The notes beneath the pieces are model-generated. The model saw only the letters and a program-made list of their open reading frames with translations, was not told the origin of the DNA and ran no database searches. The translations under genes were made by a program, and so were the position numbers. From contig NZ_KB894363.1 in the NCBI RefSeq assembly GCF_000374425.1, positions 1-64,000 of the forward strand: 64,000 nucleotides of DNA, given 5' to 3'. Positions 43,857-54,618 of this stretch are shown here, one piece after another (positions within the stretch are counted from its first letter, which is position 1; every line of letters starts with the position of its first letter). The stretch is from Acinetobacter tjernbergiae DSM 14971 = CIP 107465. Its GTDB lineage: Bacteria; Pseudomonadota; Gammaproteobacteria; Pseudomonadales; Moraxellaceae.

Positions 43857-45305
43857 ATGTTAAATATTAATTCGAGTGTTGCTGTCTTAACTGCATCATT
43901 AATACTATCTGCTTGTGGTAGTGATAATCATCAATCTAAAGAAAATAATTCGACTAGCTCTACACCATTCACTACTGAGTTTAAAAGTAATTTAACTTTA
44001 CAAAAAGATTCAGACCCTATCATTCAGATTTCAGGAAGACGTAGCAATCAAAATGATGATGTAAATGCTTATTCGGTTACACATCGCTTTTATCGTGGCA
44101 GCTCATCCATCATTTTAATTTATAATTTTGATAAAAGTGATATAAATAAAACTTTACACATTAATTATGATCCTATTTTAAAGAAAGTATTGAGTGTTTC
44201 TATTGGAAAAACTTACCTAACCAAACTTAATATTAATTCATCAAACAACAACTCCCTCGCTTGTTCAGATTCTATTCTTTTTGAAGCGTGCAAGAATATC
44301 AATGTGAAATTTGATGAAAAAACTGGTAATAGCGAAATTAATTTTGAAAATCTAAAACTATCAAATACACCAACTATAACCATAACTCCAGTGAATACTT
44401 TGGATAGCGTTCAATTGCCACCAATAAATAAAAGTTATACTTATTTAACAGGTAAAATATCAGGTTCATTATCTATTCCAGCTCAAACATTTGAAAATAT
44501 TAGAAAAACAAGCCAAATTAATATGTCTGTAAACCAAAAATCAATTTCTCCTATAGATGCTATTTATGATCCAGAAACAAAAGAGATTTTATTCAGTTCC
44601 TATGCAGATAATTGGATTGATTCAGGTTTAAAACCAACCAACTTTACGACTTCAATTGAAAATACGATTACGAAATATGCTTTAGTTGAAGCTGAGACCT
44701 TACATGGCTTTTCAGGTGCTTGTATGTCTTTTGTCGTGAGCACCCGGATTAAAGATGTTGCATCAATTCAAGCCAGTGACAATACCAATGATATTAGCCT
44801 AAAATTCAATCAATCTATTTATCAAGATAATACCATTCCTCCTCTATTTCCAAATATTCCAATTCAGCAAACGTGTGCAACCACATTTATACAATTGGAT
44901 GGCGTAGTTAAAGTCAACAAGCCACTGACCCAACTCCAAATTACACCAACATTTAAAAATGGGGAAAATAGAACCGTTGTCCAACCTGCATTATATTTTG
45001 ATGTCATCAACCATAACCAACAAAGGTTTGGAAATAATACGATTCAGATAGAACTTAAAAACAACAAGATCGAGAAGATAAATTTTAAAGACTTCTTAAT
45101 AGGCGTTGATTCAAGTACGGGTTTATTAAAACGTTTTGAATATAACTTTACTTGTGATGCCGCTCAATCTTGTCAAGGTATAAGCTACAGCCCAAAAGAC
45201 AATCAACTTAAATTTAGCAATACGGCTTTATTCTATAAGGGTGAACATCCTGAATTAAATAAAAATATTCACATCAATGGCATATTTGATTTTGCTGGAC
45301 GTTAA
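43857..45305 (+). CDS. Putative lipoprotein, 482 aa
   Basis: The signal peptide (SSVAVLTASLILSACGS) has a clear lipobox LSAC with Ser/Asp-rich sequence after it. The mature protein is beta-rich with repeats of Ser/Asn/Thr and several cysteines (NSLACSDS; EACKNINV; CDAAQSCQG). Three related segments with a YxxLxGKxxGSL-like flavour suggest internal repeats of a beta domain. The +2 Gly next to Cys argues against inner-membrane retention. Function unknown; likely outer-membrane or surface. Confidence 0.7.
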   Translation: MLNINSSVAVLTASLILSACGSDNHQSKENNSTSSTPFTTEFKSNLTLQKDSDPIIQISGRRSNQNDDVNAYSVTHRFYRGSSSIILIYNFDKSDINKTLHINYDPILKKVLSVSIGKTYLTKLNINSSNNNSLACSDSILFEACKNINVKFDEKTGNSEINFENLKLSNTPTITITPVNTLDSVQLPPINKSYTYLTGKISGSLSIPAQTFENIRKTSQINMSVNQKSISPIDAIYDPETKEILFSSYADNWIDSGLKPTNFTTSIENTITKYALVEAETLHGFSGACMSFVVSTRIKDVASIQASDNTNDISLKFNQSIYQDNTIPPLFPNIPIQQTCATTFIQLDGVVKVNKPLTQLQITPTFKNGENRTVVQPALYFDVINHNQQRFGNNTIQIELKNNKIEKINFKDFLIGVDSSTGLLKRFEYNFTCDAAQSCQGISYSPKDNQLKFSNTALFYKGEHPELNKNIHINGIFDFAGR

Positions 45306-45325
45306 TTTAGATTTATAAAATCTAA

Positions 45326-45362
45326 GCTAAAAACCGAGCAAATATCCGCTCGGTTTTTTATT
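45326..45362. terminator. Bidirectional terminator between the lipoprotein and SMR genes
   Basis: AACCGAGC / GCTCGGTTTTTT stem with A-rich flank on the left. Confidence 0.85.
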
Positions 45363-45365
45363 TGA

Positions 45366-45698
45366 TTAATGTGAACCCGTTTTAGACAATAAGTTCAAGA
45401 TCAGTACACCACTCATAATCAAGGCAATACCAACAATCCCCCAAACATCCAACTTTTGATCAAATACAAACCATGCCACGGTGGTAATTAGGACAATCCC
45501 GACACCTGACCAAACCGCATAAGCAATACCAACTGGAATTGTTTTCAATGTGAGAGATAAACAATAAAATGCAATCATATAACCGAGTACAACAACAATA
45601 GATGCTATCGGCTTAGTAAATCCCTCACTACTTTTTAAGGCTGAAGTAGCAATCACTTCCGCAATGATTGCGATAAATAAAAAGAGCCAATTCTTCAT
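45366..45698 (-). CDS. SMR-family multidrug efflux transporter (AbeS/EmrE-like)
   Basis: 110 residues with four helices and the active Glu14 ([18 protein letters not shown]). The SMR block [19 protein letters not shown] is close to Acinetobacter AbeS as I recall it. It exports cationic drugs and dyes using the proton gradient as a dual-topology dimer. Single gene. Confidence 0.9.
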   Translation of the reverse strand: MKNWLFLFIAIIAEVIATSALKSSEGFTKPIASIVVVLGYMIAFYCLSLTLKTIPVGIAYAVWSGVGIVLITTVAWFVFDQKLDVWGIVGIALIMSGVLILNLLSKTGSH

Positions 45699-45747
45699 GT
45701 TACCTCCTATAAAAACATACTCTAATCGCTAAAATTAGACGGGGCAA

Positions 45748-45783
45748 AAAAATACCCTCTTATCATAAGAGGGTATTTTTTAA
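45748..45783. terminator. Terminator of mnmG
   Basis: AAATACCCTCTTA / TAAGAGGGTATTTTTT, bidirectional, just beyond the mnmG stop. Confidence 0.85.
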
Positions 45784-45806
45784 TGCAGAACATTAATCAC
45801 AAAAAA

Positions 45807-47687
45807 TTACGCTGATTTCTTCGCCATATTATTTTTACGGATGGTAATCATCAGTAATTGTACCGCCGCAGGAGTGACACCCGGAATACGGTTTGCTTGC
45901 GCCAAAGTTTCAGGACGAACTGTTTTTAACTTCAAGGTGATTTCACGTGACAAACCTGAGATACCATCATATTCAAAATCAGCGGGAATTCTGGTCTCTT
46001 CAAGACGCTTTAACTGTGCAACATCTTCATGCTGACGATGAATATAACCTTCGTATTTCACCGCAATTTCAATTTGCTCGCCCACTTGCTCTGAAACTTC
46101 CGAACCTGTTAATTCAGCAATTTGACTAAAGTTGATATTTGGACGTTTCAACAAATCAATGGCACTACATTCTTTGCTTAAATCAGCACCCGTCATTTCA
46201 ACGAATTTTTTACCCATTGGGTTATTTGGTGCTGCCCATAAATGTTGTAAACGAGATGTTTCACGCTCAACCGCTTCCATTTTTTCGCTATAGGCAGCCC
46301 AACGCTCATCATCAACCAAACCGAGTTCACGACCAATAGATGTTAAACGTTGATCAGCATTATCTTCACGCAACATCAAACGATATTCCGCACGTGAAGT
46401 AAACATACGGTAAGGTTCTTTAGTACCCAGCGTGATCAGATCATCAACCAATACGCCCATGTAAGCTTGATCACGTTTTGGTGTCCACTCTTCTTGTTCC
46501 CAAGCACGGCGTGCAGCATTTAAGCCTGCAAGTAAACCTTGCGCACCCGCTTCTTCATAACCTGTCGTACCGTTGATTTGACCCGCAAAGTACAAGTTCT
46601 GAATGGCTTTGGTTTCAAGTGAGAATTTTAATGCTTGTGGATTGAAATAATCATATTCAATCGCATAACCAGGACGCAAAATATGCGCATTTTCCATGCC
46701 ACGAATCGAGCGAACCAAATTGAACTGCACGTCAAACGGTAATGATGTTGAAATCCCGTTTGGATAAAGTTCATGCGTATCCAAGCCTTCAGGCTCTAAG
46801 AAAACCTGATGCGAATCTTTATCAGCAAAACGGTGAATCTTATCTTCGATTGATGGGCAATAACGTGGCCCCACACCTTCGATCACCCCTGTATACATGG
46901 GTGAACGATCTAAACCACCACGAATAATCTCATGAGTTTTTTCACTCGTATGTGTGATATAGCAATTCACTTGTTCAGGATGCATCGATGCATCCCCCAT
47001 AAATGACATTACTGGAGATGGAAAATCTCCAGGTTGTGGTGTCATCACAGAGAAATCAACCGTACGCGCATCAATACGTGGCGGCGTCCCTGTTTTCAAA
47101 CGTCCAACCGGAAGATTTAACTCACGTAAACGATGTGCCAAGGCGATTGATGGCGGATCACCTGCACGACCACCACTAGAATTCTGTAAACCAATATGAA
47201 TCACACCACCCAAGAATGTACCTGTGGTTAGCACAACTGTTTTCGTGTCAAAACGAATACCCATTTGGGTCACAACGCCTTTAACAGTATCGCCTTCTAC
47301 AATGAGATCATCTGCCGCTTGTTGGAAAATATCCAAGTTGGCTTGGTTTTCTAAGGTATGACGAATTGCAGCTTTAAAACGTACACGGTCAGCTTGCGCA
47401 CGCGTTGCACGAACCGCAGCACCTTTACGAGAGTTTAAAATACGGAATTGAATACCACCTTTATCCGCAGCAAGTGCCATTGCACCACCCAGCGCATCAA
47501 TCTCACGAACAAGATGTGATTTACCAATACCACCGATTGCAGGGTTACAGCTCATCTGGCCCAAAGTTTCAATATTATGCGTCAACAATAATGTTTGTCT
47601 TCCCATACGTGCCGCAGCAAGTGCCGCTTCCGTACCAGCGTGACCGCCACCAATTACGATAACGTCGTAAACTTTAGGATAGTGCAT
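45807..47687 (-). CDS. mnmG: tRNA uridine-5-carboxymethylaminomethyl(34) synthesis enzyme MnmG
   Basis: 626 residues. The FAD-binding motif [17 protein letters not shown] is at the N-terminus, followed by the conserved [20 protein letters not shown] (block [12 protein letters not shown]) and [17 protein letters not shown]. It works with MnmE to modify the wobble U of several tRNAs. Full length; own terminator. Confidence 0.98.
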   Translation of the reverse strand: MHYPKVYDVIVIGGGHAGTEAALAAARMGRQTLLLTHNIETLGQMSCNPAIGGIGKSHLVREIDALGGAMALAADKGGIQFRILNSRKGAAVRATRAQADRVRFKAAIRHTLENQANLDIFQQAADDLIVEGDTVKGVVTQMGIRFDTKTVVLTTGTFLGGVIHIGLQNSSGGRAGDPPSIALAHRLRELNLPVGRLKTGTPPRIDARTVDFSVMTPQPGDFPSPVMSFMGDASMHPEQVNCYITHTSEKTHEIIRGGLDRSPMYTGVIEGVGPRYCPSIEDKIHRFADKDSHQVFLEPEGLDTHELYPNGISTSLPFDVQFNLVRSIRGMENAHILRPGYAIEYDYFNPQALKFSLETKAIQNLYFAGQINGTTGYEEAGAQGLLAGLNAARRAWEQEEWTPKRDQAYMGVLVDDLITLGTKEPYRMFTSRAEYRLMLREDNADQRLTSIGRELGLVDDERWAAYSEKMEAVERETSRLQHLWAAPNNPMGKKFVEMTGADLSKECSAIDLLKRPNINFSQIAELTGSEVSEQVGEQIEIAVKYEGYIHRQHEDVAQLKRLEETRIPADFEYDGISGLSREITLKLKTVRPETLAQANRIPGVTPAAVQLLMITIRKNNMAKKSA

Positions 47688-47936
47688 AGTGGTAATGTAT
47701 ATTTAAAAAATGACAGAGTATTATACAGGAGTTTTGCATTAAATTGACAAAAATGGGCTATATTCTTGCAAATTCCAAGACACTGATTTGCCTACAAAAC
47801 ATACAAAAAGAAACCTTCTGTTGCATTTGTCTTCTACGATTAACACAGTGCCACACAATTATTAACTTGATCACCACTGCTTTATTTAAGCAATTTTTTA
47901 TTCTAAATAGTGCACAACATACTTTAGGAAAATGAC

Positions 47937-48251
47937 ATGAACAAAAAGCTTTTAATTTCATCATTTCTTTGTAGTCTATGTTTCACCCTCGCAGCACAAA
48001 CCCATGCTAAGTCCAACCTTGATGCGCAGACTCAAAAATTTCAACAAATTTGTAAAAGTAAAAAACAAGGTGACATGGTTTCCTTTGCCTATAAAGGTGT
48101 GGTTTTTAATGGCACATGCGAACCCAATCAAACAGGGAAATTAACATTCCAACCACCAATGCCAGCAACTAATGCAACACCTGAAACTCAAAGCAAAATT
48201 TCAGAAACTCAATCCGCACCACGACCAATAAGTTCGCCAGACACACCGTAA
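47937..48251 (+). CDS. Small secreted hypothetical protein, 104 aa
   Basis: Start ATG 47937 (AGGAAAATGAC context, AGGA 7 bases upstream). A signal peptide (MNKKLLISSFLCSLCFTLAA, cleaved near THA) is followed by a short domain with two cysteines (QICKSKKQGDMVSFAYKG; GTCEPNQTGKLTF) and a disordered Pro/Thr/Ser tail. The core looks conserved-hypothetical; I do not know a function. Confidence 0.7.
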   Translation: MNKKLLISSFLCSLCFTLAAQTHAKSNLDAQTQKFQQICKSKKQGDMVSFAYKGVVFNGTCEPNQTGKLTFQPPMPATNATPETQSKISETQSAPRPISSPDTP

Positions 48252-48285
48252 ATTTGAAGCCAATAACATCCTCATCAATATTTAA

Positions 48286-48324
48286 ATGATAAAAGAATGT
48301 GACACAAACGCATTCTTTTATCCT
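48286..48324 (+). terminator. Terminator of the small secreted-protein gene
   Basis: GATAAAAGAATG / CATTCTTTTATC stem, 35 bases beyond the stop. Confidence 0.75.
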
Positions 48325-48451
48325 AATTTGATACAGCAAACACACTAAATTCAAAAAAATATCTTAAAATTGTAATCTCCTTATTTTATAATCCCTTTAG
48401 ACAAGCTGAATCTATTACAATAACCTCAAATACATTTACTTAGGTTTTCCT

Positions 48452-49354
48452 GTGAACTGGCTACAAATCCATATTACCGTTGATCAAGATCAAGTTGAGC
48501 TTACTGAAACACTCCTTCTCTCTCTAGGCGCGGTGAGTGTTACTTTGGATGATGCAGAAGATCAAGCTTTACTTGAACCATTACCAGGTGAAACGCCACT
48601 TTGGAATAAAGTTATTGTTACAGGAATCTATCAACAAGAAGAAGATGATCCAATTGATGTTGATACGTTAGAAGCTTTTCTAAAAGTACAACTTCCTGAT
48701 GTTCCTATACGCCATGAGTATTTAGAGAATCAAGTATGGGAACGCGCGTGGATGGATTATTATGAACCCATCCAAATTGGTGAGAAATACTGGATTGTAC
48801 CTGAATGGTTAGAACCACCTGAAGCAGATGCAACTAATATTAAACTTGATCCAGGTCTTGCTTTTGGTACGGGAAATCACGCAAGTACGTTCCTATGCTT
48901 ACAATGGTTAGGCAAAACTGACGTTAAAGATAAAATCGTCATTGACTACGGCTGTGGTTCGGGCATTTTAGGCGTTGCGGCTTTACTACTTGGTGCTAAA
49001 AAAGTCTATGCAACTGATATCGACCCACAAGCTGTATTGGCAACCAAACAAAATGCAGAATTAAATGGTGTACTTGATCGTCTTTATGTAGGATTACCAG
49101 AAGAGTTCAATCAAGCATTTAATCAACAAGCAGACGTACTTGTTGCAAATATTTTAGCAGCCCCATTAATGGCGCTTGCGCCTGAATTCTCAACTTTATT
49201 GAAAAATGAGGGTGAGTTTGCACTTGCTGGTGTAATTGAAGAGCAAGTTGCTGATGTTTCTGGTGTTTATTCTGAGTTTTTTGATATATTAGAAATCGAA
49301 AAACGTGAAGAAAACTGGTGTCGCATCTCAGGAAAACGTAAAACAACAATTTGA
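48452..49354 (+). CDS. prmA: Ribosomal protein L11 methyltransferase
   Basis: 300 residues from GTG 48452 ([14 protein letters not shown] read as Met). Substrate-recognition N-domain with [11 protein letters not shown], then the SAM-binding core: [20 protein letters not shown] (block [12 protein letters not shown]), [12 protein letters not shown] and the NILAAPL motif. It trimethylates ribosomal protein L11. The stop overlaps the upstream-open frame of the next gene; likely same transcript. Confidence 0.96.
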   Translation: MNWLQIHITVDQDQVELTETLLLSLGAVSVTLDDAEDQALLEPLPGETPLWNKVIVTGIYQQEEDDPIDVDTLEAFLKVQLPDVPIRHEYLENQVWERAWMDYYEPIQIGEKYWIVPEWLEPPEADATNIKLDPGLAFGTGNHASTFLCLQWLGKTDVKDKIVIDYGCGSGILGVAALLLGAKKVYATDIDPQAVLATKQNAELNGVLDRLYVGLPEEFNQAFNQQADVLVANILAAPLMALAPEFSTLLKNEGEFALAGVIEEQVADVSGVYSEFFDILEIEKREENWCRISGKRKTTI

Positions 49355-49368
49355 GAATATTGTTCCTT

Positions 49369-50232
49369 ATGAGTGAAAAACAAACCCGCTGCCCTAAATG
49401 TTCCACTGTGTACAAAGTAACCCTTTCACAACTTAGTGTTGCACAGGGTATGGTTTGTTGCCCTAAATGCGTGATTAATTTTAATGCATTAACCAATCTC
49501 TTAGAGTCTGAAACGGATGATACGATACTAACACCAACCAATCGGTCATTATTTTCGTCAATCCAACCCGATAGTTCGTTTGCTGAGAAGCAAATGCAAA
49601 TTTTAAGTATTTTTGACCAAAAAATTGAAAACTCAAATATTGATTTACTGACATATTTAAATAATTTGAATTATTTCAATACCGAACCCGTTACGGCATT
49701 GCCTAATTTGAATCTATCAGAAGACAATGTGTTGATTGACCATGAACAAAACCACAAACAACACGGTTGGCTTTACTATACGCTTTGGGGGGTAGGCAAT
49801 ATTGCATTAATCCTCGTATTTGCTTTTCAGATCTTATGGTTCAATCCAAAATTGATGCACGCAAGCCCAGCATTAAATCGCATTTTCAATTTTACCTGTG
49901 AAATAGTTACATGCAAAATGGAAAACGAACAATATAAGTCTTTAAGTTTTGAAAAAATAAAAGTGAAACGTGTTGGTAAAGATGAAACAAGTTTCTCAGG
50001 GGTACTAATCAATCACCACAAAGACAGTCTCATTATTCCTTCTATTAAAGTTGTTTTAAAAGAGCATGGTAAGATCACGACCGATATTACACTTAAGCCA
50101 CAAGACTATTTAGTCGACAGTCTAAAAACCATTCAACGTATTCCAAGCAATAGCCCTTTTCGATTTCAATTTACGATCCCAAAAAGCAAAAATAGCTTTG
50201 ATGACTATAGTTTAGAAATTGTACAGCCCTAA
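49369..50232 (+). CDS. DUF3426 zinc-ribbon membrane protein
   Basis: Start chosen at ATG 49369 (MSEKQTRCPKCSTVYKV); the frame is open to 49351. A CPKC...CPKC zinc ribbon (MJ0042 type) opens the protein, a variable linker follows, then one helix (WGVGNIALILVFAFQILWF) and a C-terminal DUF3426 beta domain (about 190-285). Such proteins sit next to prmA and fis in many gammaproteobacteria; the role is unknown. Confidence 0.85.
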   Translation: MSEKQTRCPKCSTVYKVTLSQLSVAQGMVCCPKCVINFNALTNLLESETDDTILTPTNRSLFSSIQPDSSFAEKQMQILSIFDQKIENSNIDLLTYLNNLNYFNTEPVTALPNLNLSEDNVLIDHEQNHKQHGWLYYTLWGVGNIALILVFAFQILWFNPKLMHASPALNRIFNFTCEIVTCKMENEQYKSLSFEKIKVKRVGKDETSFSGVLINHHKDSLIIPSIKVVLKEHGKITTDITLKPQDYLVDSLKTIQRIPSNSPFRFQFTIPKSKNSFDDYSLEIVQP

Positions 50233-50239
50233 AAGCATA

Positions 50240-50320
50240 AAAAAGTGACAAAAAAATTAAAAAAAGTGCAGTTAATTTGCTCATTTTTTCACAGACAGTG
50301 GTATGATACGCGCCACGAAT
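50240..50320 (+). promoter_or_regulatory. Probable fis promoter with GC-rich discriminator
   Basis: TATGAT (about 50303-50308) is followed by ACGCGCCACG, a GC-rich discriminator typical of stringently controlled growth-rate promoters. A TT-rich -35 region lies upstream. It starts a leader of about 290 bases before fis. Confidence 0.5.
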
Positions 50321-50508
50321 GCTTAACCCACATACTCCTCGTTATTTATAAACAATAAAATCGTTAAACGAACTGTGCTTCTATCATATAAGCGCATTGT
50401 TGGTTTTTTTGTTTTTAAAACTAGGCTGTAACAAATCTTTAACGATTGTTGCGCTTATTTTTTACACAATTCGAGGATTTGTGGCAAGCTAATAGTTCCT
50501 TTGTTTTA

Positions 50509-50540
50509 GAGTCACTGTTTTAGGATCTAAAACAGGACTC
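50509..50540 (+). promoter_or_regulatory. Stable hairpin in the fis leader
   Basis: GAGTC-A-CTGTTTTA pairs with TAAAACAG-GACTC around a GGATC loop, a 13-bp stem with one bulged base, about 70 bases before the fis start. It is not followed by a T-run, so it is not a simple terminator. It may affect leader stability or processing. Confidence 0.5.
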
Positions 50541-50608
50541 GTTAATTTAGACCACATTTATATATCACTTTACCCAAGTGGTATTTTTGATTTTTCGGAT
50601 TAATACGC

Positions 50609-50878
50609 ATGAATAGCAAATCTCCTATTTTTACGGCTCAATCTGATGTCGCTCTTCGCATCCATGTAGATCGCGCAGTTCGTCATTATTTTGCACAATT
50701 GCAAGGTGAGCAACCATCTCAAGTTTATGACATGGTTTTAGCAGAAATGGAGAAACCTCTTTTATCTGTGGTCTTAGAATATACTCGTGGCAATCAAACA
50801 CGCGCTGCTGAGATTTTAGGCCTTAACCGTGGAACTTTACGTAAAAAGTTAAAAGCTCACGGTTTAATGAGTGAATAA
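50609..50878 (+). CDS. fis: DNA-binding protein Fis
   Basis: 89 residues. The C-terminal HTH is the hallmark: [20 protein letters not shown] then [10 protein letters not shown]. The N-terminal part is divergent but of normal length. Fis is a growth-phase nucleoid protein. It follows prmA-DUF3426 and has its own promoter-like leader. Confidence 0.92.
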   Translation: MNSKSPIFTAQSDVALRIHVDRAVRHYFAQLQGEQPSQVYDMVLAEMEKPLLSVVLEYTRGNQTRAAEILGLNRGTLRKKLKAHGLMSE

Positions 50879-50883
50879 TTGAT

Positions 50884-50918
50884 AAAATGCTCACGTTCTC
50901 GTGGGCATTTTTTTTGCC
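50884..50918 (+). terminator. Terminator of fis
   Basis: AAAATGC(T)CACG / CGTG(G)GCATTTTTTTT hairpin. Confidence 0.88.
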
Positions 50919-50958
50919 TTAGTTTTAATCTGTAAACTTCAAACTGTTGACCAAAATC

Positions 50959-52533
50959 ATGACTATCAAACGTGCTTTAATCTCTGTTTCCGACAAGACT
51001 GGAATCGTTGAATTTGCTCAAAACCTTGCAGCGCTAGGTGTAGAAATTTTATCTACGGGCGGTACATATAAGTTGCTTAAAGACAACAATATCGCTGTAG
51101 TAGAAGTTTCTGAACATACAGGTTTTCCTGAAATGATGGATGGTCGTGTTAAGACACTACATCCAAAAATTCATGGCGGTATCTTGGCACGTCGTGGTCT
51201 AGACGAAGCTGTAATGCAAGAACACAACATCGATGCAATTGATTTAGTTGTGGTCAATCTTTATCCATTTGCTGCAACAGTCGCTAAACCGAACTGCTCA
51301 CTTGCTGATGCAATCGAGAACATTGACATCGGCGGACCAACCATGGTTCGTGCGGCAGCGAAAAACCATGCTTCAGTGGGTATTATTGTGAATGCTTCTG
51401 ACTATGATGTAGTCGTTGCTGAATTAAAAGAGAATGGTGCGCTTTGTTACGAAACTCGTTTCGATTTAGCGGTGAAAGCATTTGAACACACAGCACAATA
51501 CGATGGCATGATTGCATCTTATTTAGGTGCGCGTGTTGGAAAAGCTGAAGGTGAAGCAGACTTATTCGCTCGCACTTTCAACACCCAACTCAATAAAGCT
51601 CAAGATTTACGTTATGGTGAAAACCCTCACCAAAATGCTGCTTTCTATGTTGAAGAAAATGCAAAAGAAGCTTCTGTTTCAACTGCAAAACAGTTACAAG
51701 GTAAAGAATTATCTTATAACAATATTGCCGACACAGATGCAGCACTTGAATGTGTTAAATCATTTGCAAAACCTGCTTGTGTCATCGTTAAACATGCAAA
51801 TCCATGTGGCGTTGCGGTTTCATTAGATGGTATTCAAGCAGCTTATGATCTTGCTTATGCAACTGATCCTGAATCTGCATTTGGTGGCATCATTGCATTT
51901 AACCGTGAGTTAGATGTTGCAACTGCACAAGCAATTGTAGATCGCCAATTTGTTGAAGTTATTATTGCACCAAGTATTGCTGATGGCGTACTTGAAGTCA
52001 CAGGCGCGAAGAAGAATGTACGCGTGTTAGTATGTGGCGAACTTCCTGCGATTGATGCTCGTGCTGCACAACTTGACTATAAACGTGTGAATGGCGGTTT
52101 ATTGGTTCAAGACCAAGACTTGGGTATGATCACTAAAGATGACCTTAAAGTTGTAACTAAACGTGCGCCAACTGAACAAGAAATTGATGATCTTATCTTT
52201 GCTTGGAAAGTTGCAAAATACGTGAAATCAAATGCGATTGTTTATGCTAAAAATCGTCAAACCATTGGTGTTGGCGCAGGTCAAATGAGCCGTGTCAACT
52301 CTGCTCGTATTGCTGCGATCAAAGCTGAGCATGCTGGTTTAGTGGTTGAAGGTGCAGTAATGGCATCTGATGCATTCTTCCCATTCCGTGATGGTATTGA
52401 TAATGCGGCTAAAGCTGGCATTAAATGTATTATCCAACCAGGTGGTTCTATGCGTGATGAAGAAACAATTGCAGCTGCTGATGAAGCTGGTATTGCAATG
52501 GTGTTCACGGGTATGCGTCACTTCCGTCACTAA
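50959..52533 (+). CDS. purH: Bifunctional AICAR formyltransferase/IMP cyclohydrolase
   Basis: Start chosen at ATG 50959 ([19 protein letters not shown]); the frame is open to TTG 50947. The IMP cyclohydrolase half (about 1-195) has STGGTYKLL and [16 protein letters not shown]; the AICAR transformylase half follows with [14 protein letters not shown] and [11 protein letters not shown] and the C-terminal [12 protein letters not shown]. It performs the last two steps of de novo IMP synthesis. purD follows after a repeat element. Confidence 0.97.
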   Translation: MTIKRALISVSDKTGIVEFAQNLAALGVEILSTGGTYKLLKDNNIAVVEVSEHTGFPEMMDGRVKTLHPKIHGGILARRGLDEAVMQEHNIDAIDLVVVNLYPFAATVAKPNCSLADAIENIDIGGPTMVRAAAKNHASVGIIVNASDYDVVVAELKENGALCYETRFDLAVKAFEHTAQYDGMIASYLGARVGKAEGEADLFARTFNTQLNKAQDLRYGENPHQNAAFYVEENAKEASVSTAKQLQGKELSYNNIADTDAALECVKSFAKPACVIVKHANPCGVAVSLDGIQAAYDLAYATDPESAFGGIIAFNRELDVATAQAIVDRQFVEVIIAPSIADGVLEVTGAKKNVRVLVCGELPAIDARAAQLDYKRVNGGLLVQDQDLGMITKDDLKVVTKRAPTEQEIDDLIFAWKVAKYVKSNAIVYAKNRQTIGVGAGQMSRVNSARIAAIKAEHAGLVVEGAVMASDAFFPFRDGIDNAAKAGIKCIIQPGGSMRDEETIAAADEAGIAMVFTGMRHFRH

Positions 52534-52561
52534 ATAATTAGAGTCTCTAGCACAAATTTTC

Positions 52562-52672
52562 CTAAATCCCCCTTTATAAAAGGGGGACTTACTTTTTATC
52601 TAAACTAAAAAAGCATGTTCCCCTCTTTCTCAAAGAGGGGTTTGGGAGAGATTCAGAGGGGACTTTTTTATT
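52562..52672. repeat. REP-like palindromic repeats between purH and purD
   Basis: Two C/G-rich palindromes occur in tandem: ATCCCCCTTTATAAAAGGGGGA, then CCCCTCTTTCTCAAAGAGGGG followed by TTTGGGAGAGATTCAGAGGGG (shown here only by shape). They resemble the intergenic repeats scattered through Acinetobacter genomes. They may terminate or protect the purH transcript. Confidence 0.6.
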
Positions 52673-52718
52673 CTGAACAGGTATATTCTTAAATACGGAA
52701 AAAGGAAATAACTTAATA

Positions 52719-54005
52719 ATGAATATTTTAGTTTTGGGTAGCGGTGGCCGTGAACATGCACTTGCATGGAAAATCGCACAAGATACAAAAGTAACGCAAG
52801 TTTTTGTTGCACCAGGTAATGCGGGCACAGCAACTGAAGACAAATGTCAAAACATTGACCTCGATATTTTAGACAATCCAGCCATTATTGAATTTGCAAA
52901 AGCAAATGATGTGGCATTGGTGATCGTTGGCCCTGAAGCACCATTAGTCAATGGTGTGGTTAATGCCGCACGTGAAGCAGGTTTAAAAATCTGGGGACCG
53001 ACTCAGTACGCTGCGCAGCTTGAAGGCTCGAAAGCATTTGCTAAACATTTTTTAAAACGTCATAACATTCCAACAGCATTTTATGATGTATTTACTGAAG
53101 TTGACGCTGCGAAAGCTTATATTCAACAGCATGGTGCACCAATCGTGATTAAAGCGGATGGTTTAGCTGCAGGTAAAGGTGTGATCGTTGCAATGACCAA
53201 CGAAGAAGCTTTTGCTGCAATTGACGATATGCTTGCAGGCAACAAGTTTGGTGATGCAGGTTCACGTGTTGTGGTTGAACAGTTCCTTGCTGGTGAAGAA
53301 GCAAGCTTCATTTGCATGATCGACGGCAACAACATCTTACCAATGGCGACCTCACAAGATCATAAACGTATTTTTGAAGGTGACCAAGGTCCAAATACTG
53401 GTGGTATGGGTGCGTACTCTCCTGCTCCAGTTGTTACAGCAGAAGTATTTGAACGTGTCATGAATGAAGTCATGCGCCCAACTGTTGATGGTATGGCAGC
53501 AGATGGTCATGTCTACACAGGTTTCTTATATGCTGGTTTGATGATTGATGAACAAGGTCAACCACGCGTTATTGAGTTCAACTGTCGTTTTGGTGATCCA
53601 GAAACACAACCGATTATGATGCGCTTAAAATCATCTTTGGTTGATTTGGTTGAAGCTGGTATTGCTGGTAATTTACCAAGCGAAGCTGAATGGGATGAGC
53701 GTAAATCAATCGGTATCGTTCTCGCTGCTGAAGGCTATCCAGATACAGTACGCAAAGGCGATGTGATTTCTGGCATCGGACAATCTCCTGAAGATACTAA
53801 GATCTTCCATGCGGGTACAGCAACCACTGAAGATGGTCATATCATCACAGCTGGCGGTCGTGTTCTTTGTGTAACAGCACTCGGTGATACTGTACTTGAA
53901 GCACAAATCAATGCTTTAGAAGTATGTGGTCAAGTGACATTTACAGGTATGCAATATCGTAGCGATATTGGTTACCGTGCGATTGCACGTGAACAAGCTG
54001 AATAA
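52719..54005 (+). CDS. purD: Phosphoribosylamine-glycine ligase (GARS)
   Basis: 428 residues starting MNILVLGSGGREHALAWKI. ATP-grasp blocks include VIKADGLAAGKGVIVA and PNTGGMGAYSPAPVV, then IEFNCRFGDPETQ. It catalyses the second step of purine synthesis. Own terminator. Confidence 0.98.
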   Translation: MNILVLGSGGREHALAWKIAQDTKVTQVFVAPGNAGTATEDKCQNIDLDILDNPAIIEFAKANDVALVIVGPEAPLVNGVVNAAREAGLKIWGPTQYAAQLEGSKAFAKHFLKRHNIPTAFYDVFTEVDAAKAYIQQHGAPIVIKADGLAAGKGVIVAMTNEEAFAAIDDMLAGNKFGDAGSRVVVEQFLAGEEASFICMIDGNNILPMATSQDHKRIFEGDQGPNTGGMGAYSPAPVVTAEVFERVMNEVMRPTVDGMAADGHVYTGFLYAGLMIDEQGQPRVIEFNCRFGDPETQPIMMRLKSSLVDLVEAGIAGNLPSEAEWDERKSIGIVLAAEGYPDTVRKGDVISGIGQSPEDTKIFHAGTATTEDGHIITAGGRVLCVTALGDTVLEAQINALEVCGQVTFTGMQYRSDIGYRAIAREQAE

Positions 54006-54618
54006 GCCTTTTTATGATGAAAGGAAGCCTTCTTTGGAAGGCTTCTTTATTCACTAAAAGTGCATAAAACAGGTATCTATATTCATTATTAAAATAACAA
54101 ATTCAGAAAAATATATATTGATTATGAAATAAACCATTCAAATTCATATTCAGAAAAATCCATAAAACTATCATCCATTTATATTTACTTAGCACATAAT
54201 TTTTCTTAAACAATCATGCTGTTATGCCTTAGAGCGTCTAGTATACCCTCTATAAAAAAGTCTAAATTATTGTTATGATTGGTAAATTAATAGATGATTT
54301 CTTATGTTTAATTAATATTCTTTTTGATCATTTTCAAATATTTAGAATATTAATAGAAAACTTAAAAATTTCATCTAATTCCACATTTAGTATGAAGACA
54401 ATTTGAACTATTCTTTTTCTAGGTCTGCACACATCAGACTAGAACATGAACATTCATCTATTTTCCATATGTTGTAACAACTTCTTAGATTCAAATTTCG
54501 GAATAGTCCTCTATTTATTTTGAATGATGATGCCAATTTACAACATACAAAACCATTGCGATTCCTGATGCTAGAAAAGTGAAGATTTTCTCGGCATTGT
54601 TCCGACTAGGATTTATAC
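54006..54618. other. 613-bp AT-rich intergenic region before metQ
   Basis: The first part holds the purD terminator (GAAGCCTTC / GAAGGCTTC, about 54021-54048). The rest is very AT-rich with no credible gene or recognisable riboswitch. It must carry the metQ promoter. Nothing else identified. Confidence 0.6.
54021..54050 (+). terminator. Terminator of purD
   Basis: GAAGCCTTC-TTTG-GAAGGCTTC followed by TTTATT. Confidence 0.85.

Noticed and set aside
47744-47935. Short frames around 47750-47960 on both strands
   Set aside because: They lack ribosome binding sites and protein-like composition; the region looks like the mnmG and 47937 upstream regions.
54100-54600. Possible SAM-box or other methionine riboswitch before metQ
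   Set aside because: No conserved riboswitch core could be recognised in this AT-rich stretch.
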